NCBI GenBank assembly: GCA_023247445.1
Contig: JAHFGL010000018.1
Location: 1-43,213 of the forward strand
Reading direction: 5' to 3'
Source of the DNA: Candidatus Omnitrophota bacterium
Lineage (GTDB): Bacteria > Omnitrophota > Gorgyraeia > Zapsychrales > Zapsychraceae
DNA: 43,213 nt
The first letter of the stretch is position 1; every line of letters begins with the position of its first letter. The notes below the pieces were generated by a model. The model searched no databases, was not told the origin of the DNA, and was given only the letters and a program-made list of their open reading frames with translations. Below are positions 27,037 to 34,108 of this stretch, piece after piece. The translations under genes and the position numbers were made by a program.

Positions 27037-27093
27037 TTGACACAAGAACTCCACAGAAGTAGCAAAAGTAGCTTCTGGAGCTTTTGTGGGTAT
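27037..27093 (+). pseudogene. decayed 3' fragment of a pilin gene inside the riboswitch leader
   Basis: Colinear with the 3' end of 27156-27581: TCCACAG and GGAGCTTTTGTGGGTAT occur in both at the same spacing (20 nt between) and at a constant offset of 481 bp. Confidence 0.65.
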
Positions 27094-27155
27094 GCAGCAA
27101 AGAAAAGTAGTTATTAAATTATTAATGTTGAGTATAAAACAAAAGGAGCAAAGAA

Positions 27156-27581
27156 ATGAATCTTAATAAAAAAAGTGGTTTTACCTTACTTGAAATTATC
27201 ATTGTTATCATCATTGTAGGTGTTTTAGCAAGTTTGGCTCTACCTCGATTCTTCAGTACAGTTGAGTTTTCAAGAAGTACTGAAGCTTTAACCTCGATGA
27301 CAGCCTTAAGACAATCTCTAGAAAGATGCTACCTAGCTAACGCTGGAAGCTATACTGGGACAACTCCTTGTCTTATTACTAATCTCGATCTTGAAGATCC
27401 AGGTACTTCTCCTGGAAATCACTTTACTTATACTATTTCGGGGCAATCTGCAACCGGGTATACAGTTTTAGCAACAAGAAATACACGAGATGGTGGATCC
27501 GCGACTGGTAAAATTACGTTAACACAGACATCCACAGGCGTAACACGAACAGGTGAAGGAGCTTTTGTGGGTATCAAATAA
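27156..27581 (+). CDS. type IV pilin-like/major pseudopilin
   Basis: KKSGFTLLEIIIVIIIVGVLASLALPRFFSTVE: canonical prepilin G|FTLLE motif; CYLANAGSYTGTTPC disulfide-like pair. Confidence 0.92.
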   Translation: MNLNKKSGFTLLEIIIVIIIVGVLASLALPRFFSTVEFSRSTEALTSMTALRQSLERCYLANAGSYTGTTPCLITNLDLEDPGTSPGNHFTYTISGQSATGYTVLATRNTRDGGSATGKITLTQTSTGVTRTGEGAFVGIK

Positions 27582-27609
27582 CTTGTTCTTTAAATAAATG
27601 CAGGATAAC

Positions 27610-27655
27610 AAGCAACATCGAAGTTTTGCAAGTTAAAGCTTCGATGTTGCTTTTA
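27610..27655 (+). terminator. rho-independent terminator after first pilin gene
   Basis: AAGCAACATCGAAG (27610-27623) / CTTCGATGTTGCTT (27639-27652) perfect 14-bp stem followed by TTT. Confidence 0.85.
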
Positions 27656-27691
27656 TAGATAAAAATAGAAGTTGAGGTGGGTAACCAAATT

Positions 27692-28090
27692 ATGCTTCGA
27701 AATACTTACAATAAACACTCAGAAAATGCTTTTACACTTATGGAGATCATTATTGTTATTATTGTTGTTAGCTCTATTGTTTCCATGGCCTTGCCAAGAT
27801 ATTTTAGTAGTACAGAAAAAGTAAAATCATCCGAAGCCTTCCAAATTCTTGATGTTTTACGTAGTGCACAAGTTGCGTTTAAGGCTGAAACTGGTGGCTA
27901 TGCCAACAGTGCCTCCAGCTTAGATGCTACTGTCCCAACTTCAAAAAACTTTGACCCCCCAACCGTCAGCACGACCGATCCTATTGTAAGCATCGTACGA
28001 AAAAGTTCATACACTTTAAATATCTTTGAGAATGGAACCATTACTTGTACGGGAGGAGCTGCTGGCTTATGTACAAAGCTGGGTTATTAA
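27692..28090 (+). CDS. type IV pilin-like/pseudopilin with Ala(-1)
   Basis: MLRNTYNKHSENAFTLMEIIIVIIVVSSIVSMALPRYFSSTEKVK; ATG at 27692 chosen over the in-frame GTG at 27677. Confidence 0.85.
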   Translation: MLRNTYNKHSENAFTLMEIIIVIIVVSSIVSMALPRYFSSTEKVKSSEAFQILDVLRSAQVAFKAETGGYANSASSLDATVPTSKNFDPPTVSTTDPIVSIVRKSSYTLNIFENGTITCTGGAAGLCTKLGY

Positions 28091-28101
28091 AGCTAAAAAT
28101 T

Positions 28102-28560
28102 ATGAATAAAAAAATGAAAGCTGGATTTACCTTATTAGAAATTATTATTGTCGTGGTTCTTTTGGGAATCATTGCAGGATTTGCTCTACCTAACTACCAA
28201 AAATCTATTCGTAAAGCCCACGAAAGAGATGCGATCGTACAACTCTCTTCGTTACACGCAACTAATTTAATGTACAACGCACAAGATGGTGGATTTTTAC
28301 CAGGGACTCTAGATATAACAGGAATCAATACTGGATTAGGAATAAATATTATCGCCAATGGTATGACATACGCTTATGTAGCCGGGGCCTCAAAACCAAC
28401 AACATTTTCCGCAACCGCAGTTTGGGATGAAAGTGGGACAACGAATGATTTTACAGCTCGTATTAATGAAAAACCCATCGATCCCACCAATGCCACAGCA
28501 GCGAATAGAAATCCATGCTGTTTTGCTGGAACTTGTCCATCTCTTTTAAATTGCTCTTAA
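28102..28560 (+). CDS. type IV pilin-like/pseudopilin
   Basis: MNKKMKAGFTLLEIIIVVVLLGIIAGFALPNYQKSIRKAHERDAIVQL; ORF-track start at 28045 overlaps the preceding gene. Confidence 0.9.
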   Translation: MNKKMKAGFTLLEIIIVVVLLGIIAGFALPNYQKSIRKAHERDAIVQLSSLHATNLMYNAQDGGFLPGTLDITGINTGLGINIIANGMTYAYVAGASKPTTFSATAVWDESGTTNDFTARINEKPIDPTNATAANRNPCCFAGTCPSLLNCS

Positions 28561-28581
28561 AGTAAAGGAATTACGCCAGCG

Positions 28582-28920
28582 ATGCTACGAATTCAAAAAA
28601 AGAAGGGGGCAGCTTCAATGATCGAAGTTATTATTTCCGCAATTATTTTTATCATCGCGACCTACGGAATCCTAACAACAATTTCAATGATGCGTCCCCA
28701 GAGTGGCGAGTCAGCAAGAAAGTTAGCGGCTGCTTATATAGGGAAACAAATGCTTGATGATTTACGCGGAAAAGTTGATGGCCGGACCTGGGACAGCGTC
28801 AATAGTGACTTAACTGTTGGGAACCATAATCGCACGATTGGTAACTACTTTGTAGCTTGGACAGTTGTAAACACAAGTGGAGGAAATCTGCGATACGTTA
28901 ATATGACAATCGATTATTAA
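28582..28920 (+). CDS. PilV/GspI-like minor pseudopilin
   Basis: MLRIQKKKGAASMIEVIISAIIFIIATYGILTTISMMRP. Confidence 0.78.
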   Translation: MLRIQKKKGAASMIEVIISAIIFIIATYGILTTISMMRPQSGESARKLAAAYIGKQMLDDLRGKVDGRTWDSVNSDLTVGNHNRTIGNYFVAWTVVNTSGGNLRYVNMTIDY

Positions 28921-28940
28921 GGCTACTGGTTAAATAAAAT

Positions 28941-29549
28941 ATGTCAAATAAAGGTATGACCTTAACAGAGCTTATCGTTTCTAGCATCCTCGTTGGTATT
29001 GTGATGGTAGGGATTGCTTCGTTTAGCTCGGCAATCAAACAAATTCAAACGACAAATGAAAAATCAACGCTTCTTGAAATACGAACCGCTGCCGCTATTA
29101 ACCACATTAGAAGAAGTGCTGTTCAAGCTGTAGGTTACCAAGATGATCCTGGGATAATCACCTCAGCAACAGGGGCTTCACCAGCCTATTTTTCTTTTCG
29201 CCAAGATCGAAACAATACTCCCAATAATTTTAGCGATGATACATGGGTCATCTATTCCGATGGTGGAATTGCTGGTCGAATGTATACCTGCACTCAAGAC
29301 GCAACAGCTGGTCCCGTTCCAAATTCGGGTATAGGTGGGGGTTGCGCCATTGCGACAAATTTAACCTTGTTACAAAATATTTCAACAATAAGCTATAGTC
29401 GAGTAACTGACGACGCTAGCTCAAATTTAAATCTTTATTTTGAAATAAATCTAACCACAATGGACGATATTTCCAAACCTTACCACCCTGTTAATAATCC
29501 CAAATATACCGTCAATACACGCATTATCCCACCTTCTCATAGCTGGTAA
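28941..29549 (+). CDS. PilW/GspJ-like minor pseudopilin
   Basis: MSNKGMTLTELIVSSILVGIVMVGIASFSSAIKQIQ; G|M-T-L-T-E prepilin motif. Confidence 0.82.
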   Translation: MSNKGMTLTELIVSSILVGIVMVGIASFSSAIKQIQTTNEKSTLLEIRTAAAINHIRRSAVQAVGYQDDPGIITSATGASPAYFSFRQDRNNTPNNFSDDTWVIYSDGGIAGRMYTCTQDATAGPVPNSGIGGGCAIATNLTLLQNISTISYSRVTDDASSNLNLYFEINLTTMDDISKPYHPVNNPKYTVNTRIIPPSHSW

Positions 29550-29619
29550 AAAACACATCTTTGCTATCTAAATTCTTGTTTTATTAATTTTAATTTGATA
29601 TTATAACCCACATTATACC

Positions 29620-29692
29620 GGGTCGGTAGCTCAGCTGGGAGAGCGTCTGGTTCGCAATCAGAAGGCCGCGGGTTCGATCCCCGCCCGATCCA
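29620..29692 (+). tRNA. tRNA-Ala, anticodon CGC
   Basis: GGGTCGG...CCGATCC acceptor with G3.U70, anticodon arm TCTGG-TTCGCAA-TCAGA, T-arm GCGGG-TTCGATC-CCCGC, discriminator A; no encoded CCA. Confidence 0.97.
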
Positions 29693-29802
29693 TTCTTCTT
29701 CGCCAAAGTGCTTTCGCCTTTGGCTTCGAAGAATAAACCTTTTATGGCGAAGAAGAATGTTCTACGAAGCTCAACGCAAAAGTATTTGAGCGAAGTAGAA
29801 CA
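29692..29802. repeat. nested/alternative inverted repeats directly at the tRNA-Ala 3' end, family G
   Basis: ATTCTTCTTCGCCA (29692-29705) / TGGCGAAGAAGAAT (29745-29758) perfect 14 bp; competing arm CTTTGGCTTCGAAGAAT (29718-29734); second pair TGTTCTACGAAGCTCAA (29758-29774) / TTGAGCGAAGTAGAACA (29786-29802). Confidence 0.8.
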
Positions 29803-29820
29803 CCTACTCAATTTCTAACC

Positions 29821-30594
29821 ATGCATCGTTTCTTTTGCCCACAAGCTGATTTTTCCTTAACAGAACTTATCCTTACCGATAAAAATGAAATCCACCACAT
29901 TCATAATGTCCTGCGACTACAAAAGGCCGATGAAATTTTTGTTTTTGATGGAAAAGGGAAAGAGGCTAAAGGAAAAATCAGCGCCATCTCTGCAAAATCT
30001 GTCACTATTGAGATTATTTCGCATGAGCACATTAAAAAAAATACGCCAACAATTATCTTGGCCTGTGCCATTCCCAAAAAAGGAAAATTTGAATTAATCA
30101 TCGAGAAAGCTACCGAATTAGGCGTTGATGAGATCTATCCAATTAAAACGCATCGAACTGAAATTATTCTTGATAAAAAACGTGCTGATAAAAAAACAAA
30201 TCGCTATCAGATGGTGGCGATTAACGCGGCCAAACAATCCAAGCGCCCAACGATTCCACGCATTCATCCCATTACACCATTTAATGACGCGATAAAAGAG
30301 TTAACGCAAAATTCAACCGTCATCATTCCAAGCTTATTAGGGAAACGGAAAAATCTGATAACGGCGCTTAATGAGCTTAAATCACCCCAAACTATTTCTT
30401 TTTTTATTGGGCCTGAAGGAGATTTTACTGAAGAGGAATATGGTAATGCCCAAAAACAGGGTTGTATTCCTGTCACCCTAGGTGAAACAATTTTAAGAGT
30501 CGAAACGGCTGCAATCTCTGTTATCGCATGCACCAACTCATTCTTTGCCCATGACCACATTGCCGCTCCACAAGAAAATCGCCTCTGGCGATAA
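29821..30594 (+). CDS. rsmE: 16S rRNA (uracil(1498)-N(3))-methyltransferase
   Basis: MHRFFCPQADF...EIHHIHNVLRLQKADEIFVFDGKGKEA, IIEKATELGVDEIYPIKTHRTE, FFIGPEGDFTEEEYGNAQKQGCIPVTLGETILRVETAAI. Confidence 0.95.
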   Translation: MHRFFCPQADFSLTELILTDKNEIHHIHNVLRLQKADEIFVFDGKGKEAKGKISAISAKSVTIEIISHEHIKKNTPTIILACAIPKKGKFELIIEKATELGVDEIYPIKTHRTEIILDKKRADKKTNRYQMVAINAAKQSKRPTIPRIHPITPFNDAIKELTQNSTVIIPSLLGKRKNLITALNELKSPQTISFFIGPEGDFTEEEYGNAQKQGCIPVTLGETILRVETAAISVIACTNSFFAHDHIAAPQENRLWR

Positions 30595-32425
30595 CTTAAG
30601 CGATTTTCAGCCCTTTAGGAAATTGTATAATTTCCTAAAGGGTAAAAAATCAGATAACACCATTATTTTACTATTCATCCTTGCTTTTACCTTACGGCTT
30701 GCCTACTTAATATTTTTAAAAACGCATTACTTTTTCTTCGAGCATCCCAGTGATGATGTTCAATACTATCTCGCCTGGGCTGATGATATTGCCCGTGGCA
30801 ACTGGCTGGGCACCAAGACATTTTACGGACTGCCGCTTTATCCATATTTTCTGGCCGTTTTAAAACGACTCTTCCTAAATAACAATTTATTAATACATCT
30901 GATTCATTTAATCTTGGGCTCATTAAATTGTGTGTTCATCTTTAAGATTAGCCAACAACTTTTTAAAAAACGCATCGCTGTATTGGGAGGACTTCTCACA
31001 GCGTCAAACTTTATTCTTATTTACTATGATTGTCTGGCCACGGCTGTTCCGCTCATCATCTTGTTTAGTCTAGTTATGATCGATTCCTTTCTAAATCAAA
31101 AAAATCTTACGAACAAAAAAAGCTGGTTTATTCTAGGAACATTGTTGGGGATATCCACCTTGGCTGACGGAAAATTTTTGATTTTCGCTTTCCTATTGCT
31201 CATATATCTTGTCATTACTAACAGAAAAAACATTTGGTTATTCTGCCGACAAAAATTATTTCCACTGACATTAGCATTCGTTCTTATCCTTTCAATAACT
31301 GGTCTGCGGAATAAAATCGTCGGAGGCAGTTGGGTTTTAATTAGCGCGCAAACCGGACTCAGTTTTTATGTCGGGAATAATCCGCAGGCCGATGGAATTT
31401 ATGCCAATCCAGATTTTATCCGTCCAAATCATGAAGCCCAAGATGAGGATCAAATAATCATTGCTGAATCTGCCTTACAGAAAAAGTTAACTGATCGCGA
31501 AGTCTCACAATTCTGGCGCAATCAAGCGCTAAGTTTTATCAAAAACAACCCAAAAGCTTATCTAGAATTATTATCCAAAAAATTTTTACTTTTCTTTACT
31601 GAAACAGAACGCACCTTTGATATGGATTTAATTTTCCAACGCAATTGGAAAAGGATGCTGGACATTAATCCCTACTTTGTTATTTGCCCGATAGCACTCC
31701 TTGGACTGTTCTTATCGCGTAATAATCCTAAAACTGTTGTGATCAATTTAATGATCATCAGCCAACTTATCTTTACACTTATCTTTTTCTTAAACAACCG
31801 CCACCGAGCGGCTATTCTGCCATTATTTATCATCTATGAAGCGTATGCACTTGATTGGCTGGCTAACAAGATAAGAGATAAAAACTTTCTACCATTATTC
31901 GCGACCGGTATATTTATGATTTTATTTTGGATTACTTTTCGACCAACTTTTCTTAATGCAAGAGAAGTTGATTTCTTACGCTACAGTAAAATGGGTCCAA
32001 TCTACGAACACCAGAAAAACTATACAAAAGCTCAAGAACAATATTTTAAAGCTCTTGAAATTACACCCAACGATACTAACTCGTTAAATAATCTGGCAAA
32101 TTCCTTCTTCCTTGAAAAAAATTTCTCGTCAGCAAAGAAGTATTATAATCAAGTTTTGAAACTTAACCCTCAGCATATTGATGCCCTTTATAACCTTGCG
32201 TATACTTACGAACATACCGAGCAAACCAGTGAAGCTTTAACGTTATATGCGAAGGTCACGGAACTTCAAAGAAATAGTATTGATGCATATCTAGGAATGG
32301 CGAACATCTATCAAAAAAAGGGAGATTGCCAAAAGGCTTACGAACAGTATCAACGCGCAATTGAATTAAAGCCGCAGTTTAAAAATGAAATCCAACTGTT
32401 AATAACCCAGTGTCAGAATAAATAA
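30545..32425 (+). CDS. GT39/PMT-like membrane glycosyltransferase with C-terminal TPRs (start uncertain)
   Basis: Multi-TM with LRLAYLIFLKTHYFFFEHPSDDVQYYLAWADDIARGNWLG, then NNLANSFFLEKNFSSAKKYYNQVLKLNPQHIDALYNLAYTY TPRs; annotated start overlaps rsmE by 50 nt. Confidence 0.82.
   Translation: MPMTTLPLHKKIASGDNLSDFQPFRKLYNFLKGKKSDNTIILLFILAFTLRLAYLIFLKTHYFFFEHPSDDVQYYLAWADDIARGNWLGTKTFYGLPLYPYFLAVLKRLFLNNNLLIHLIHLILGSLNCVFIFKISQQLFKKRIAVLGGLLTASNFILIYYDCLATAVPLIILFSLVMIDSFLNQKNLTNKKSWFILGTLLGISTLADGKFLIFAFLLLIYLVITNRKNIWLFCRQKLFPLTLAFVLILSITGLRNKIVGGSWVLISAQTGLSFYVGNNPQADGIYANPDFIRPNHEAQDEDQIIIAESALQKKLTDREVSQFWRNQALSFIKNNPKAYLELLSKKFLLFFTETERTFDMDLIFQRNWKRMLDINPYFVICPIALLGLFLSRNNPKTVVINLMIISQLIFTLIFFLNNRHRAAILPLFIIYEAYALDWLANKIRDKNFLPLFATGIFMILFWITFRPTFLNAREVDFLRYSKMGPIYEHQKNYTKAQEQYFKALEITPNDTNSLNNLANSFFLEKNFSSAKKYYNQVLKLNPQHIDALYNLAYTYEHTEQTSEALTLYAKVTELQRNSIDAYLGMANIYQKKGDCQKAYEQYQRAIELKPQFKNEIQLLITQCQNK
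30611..30642. repeat. perfect 14-bp inverted repeat, 4-nt loop
   Basis: CCCTTTAGGAAATT-GTAT-AATTTCCTAAAGGG, 16 nt after the rsmE stop; no flanking T-tract. Confidence 0.85.
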
Positions 32426-32469
32426 TTTACATAACACACTTTTCAAATATAAAATCTTTCCTAACTGCC

Positions 32470-32521
32470 GATCAAAGAGGCATAACCTTTTAATTATCAA
32501 CTGTTTATGCTGCTTTTGATC
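32470..32521. repeat. imperfect inverted repeat upstream of recA promoter
   Basis: GATCAAAGAGGCATAA (32470-32485) / TTATGCTGCTTTTGATC (32505-32521). Confidence 0.6.
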
Positions 32522-32532
32522 CGGATATTGTA

Positions 32533-32561
32533 TTGACAATAAAATTACCGTCGTGTATAAT
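32533..32561 (+). promoter_or_regulatory. consensus sigma70 promoter TTGACA-N17-TATAAT of recA
   Basis: TTGACA 32533-32538, TATAAT 32556-32561, exact consensus hexamers and spacer. Confidence 0.88.
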
Positions 32562-32599
32562 TCAGACCTTAAAAATTAACAATTTAAATGGAGGGTCTT

Positions 32600-33613
32600 A
32601 TGGCTGAAGCGAACAAAACTGTTGACTTGGAGAATCGAAAAAAGGCGTTGGATCTGGCTCTAACCCAAATTGAAAAACAATTTGGTAAAGGGTCAATCAT
32701 GAAGCTCGATGGCAATGTCATTAAGGACATTGATGTTATCCCAACGGGATCATTGTCGTTAGATGTTGCCTTAGGCGTAGGCGGCGTTCCCCGTGGACGC
32801 GTGATTGAAGTTTATGGGCCAGAATCATCTGGAAAAACAACTCTTACCTTAAGTGTCATTAGCCAAGTGCAGAAAATGGGTGGCGTAGCGGCGTTTATTG
32901 ATGCCGAGCATGCTTTTGATTCTGCGTATGCAAAACGCGTTGGCGTTAAACTTGATGATTTACTCATTTCCCAACCGGATACAGGAGAACAAGCCTTAGA
33001 AATTGCTGAGACGCTGGTGCGATCTAACGCGGTTGATCTTGTTGTCATTGATTCTGTGGCGGCGTTAACCCCACGTGCTGAAATTGAGGGTGAAATGGGC
33101 GATTCTCACATGGGACTTCAAGCCCGACTTATGTCTCAGGCGCTTCGTAAATTAACGGCGGCGATTAACAAATCTCATACGTGTATTATTTTTATCAATC
33201 AGATCCGCATGAAAATTGGCGTTATGTTTGGTAATCCTGAAACGACAACCGGTGGACGCGCACTCAAATTTTATGCCTCGGTTCGTATCGATCTTCGTCG
33301 GATAGAATCGATTAAGCAAGGGGAAGAGATTGTTGGGAATTTGGTTAGAGCCAAAATCGTGAAGAATAAAGTGGCCGCGCCATTTCGCGAAGCAGAATTT
33401 GAGATCCATTTTAACGAAGGGATTTCTTATACCGCGGATGTTTTAGATCTAGGCGTTAAAAACAATGTCATTGAAAAATCTGGAGCTTGGTTTAATTTTG
33501 AAGGGGAAAAATTAGGACAAGGAAAAGAAAATGTCCGTAAATTCTTAAATGAAAATCCCAAAACCCTCCACAAGGTCGAGAAACAAATTAAGACAAAGCT
33601 GGGGATTAAATAG
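32600..33613 (+). CDS. recA: recombinase RecA
   Basis: [105 protein letters not shown] 32600 after GGAGG. Confidence 0.98.
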   Translation: MAEANKTVDLENRKKALDLALTQIEKQFGKGSIMKLDGNVIKDIDVIPTGSLSLDVALGVGGVPRGRVIEVYGPESSGKTTLTLSVISQVQKMGGVAAFIDAEHAFDSAYAKRVGVKLDDLLISQPDTGEQALEIAETLVRSNAVDLVVIDSVAALTPRAEIEGEMGDSHMGLQARLMSQALRKLTAAINKSHTCIIFINQIRMKIGVMFGNPETTTGGRALKFYASVRIDLRRIESIKQGEEIVGNLVRAKIVKNKVAAPFREAEFEIHFNEGISYTADVLDLGVKNNVIEKSGAWFNFEGEKLGQGKENVRKFLNENPKTLHKVEKQIKTKLGIK

Positions 33614-33619
33614 CCACGT

Positions 33620-34108
33620 ATGCCAGAACCCATAAATAATATGGGGAGAGATGCGCGAAAGACATTGTCGAAGGCAAAGCTTGCGGTTGAACGGTTACTG
33701 AAAATTCGATTACGCAGCGAGAAAGAAATTAAGGACAAGTTAAAACAAAAAAACTTTAGCACGGACGTTATCGACGCAACCATTCAATACTTCAAGAAAT
33801 TGGACTTAGTTAATGACCGCCAATTTGCCCAAAAATGGATTGAATCACGCCTGCTCAAGCCCTTCGGAATTAATCGCATCCGATTTGAATTAAGAACAAA
33901 AGGGGTCGATGAAGTAATCATCCAAAAACAATTAGAAGACGCGTTGGATGATTTTCCCGAGGAGGATGTTGTGTCATCCCTAGCGCAAAGACGCGCTACT
34001 CTCTATAAGGGAATCGATAAGGCAAAGATAAAACAACGATTATATGGTTATTTGGTTCGTAAAGGATTTCAGAGCACGGCAATCTTTAAAGCATTAAAGA
34101 AAATATGA
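33620..34108 (+). CDS. recX: regulatory protein RecX
   Basis: AVERLLKIRLRSEKEIKDKLKQKNFSTDVIDATIQYFKKLDLVNDRQFAQKWIESRL; adjacent to recA. Confidence 0.92.
   Translation: MPEPINNMGRDARKTLSKAKLAVERLLKIRLRSEKEIKDKLKQKNFSTDVIDATIQYFKKLDLVNDRQFAQKWIESRLLKPFGINRIRFELRTKGVDEVIIQKQLEDALDDFPEEDVVSSLAQRRATLYKGIDKAKIKQRLYGYLVRKGFQSTAIFKALKKI

Noticed and set aside
27045-27080. second hairpin in the pilin leader (AGAAGTAGCAAAAGTAGCTTCT)
   Set aside because: Arms are not properly complementary (AGAAGTAGC vs AGAAGCTAC); the segment is better explained as a pilin 3' remnant.
28045-28101. extended N-terminus MYGRSCWLMYKAGLLKLKI for the third pilin
   Set aside because: Overlaps the preceding pilin gene; the prepilin motif fits a start at 28102 (MNKKMKAGFTLLE).
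29590-29811. minus-strand ORF MSRCSTSLKYF...GGDRTRGLLIANQTLSQLSYRPGIM
   Set aside because: It is the antisense of tRNA-Ala and the adjoining hairpins; the GDRTRGLLIANQTLSQLSYRP string is a known kind of tRNA-antisense artefact.
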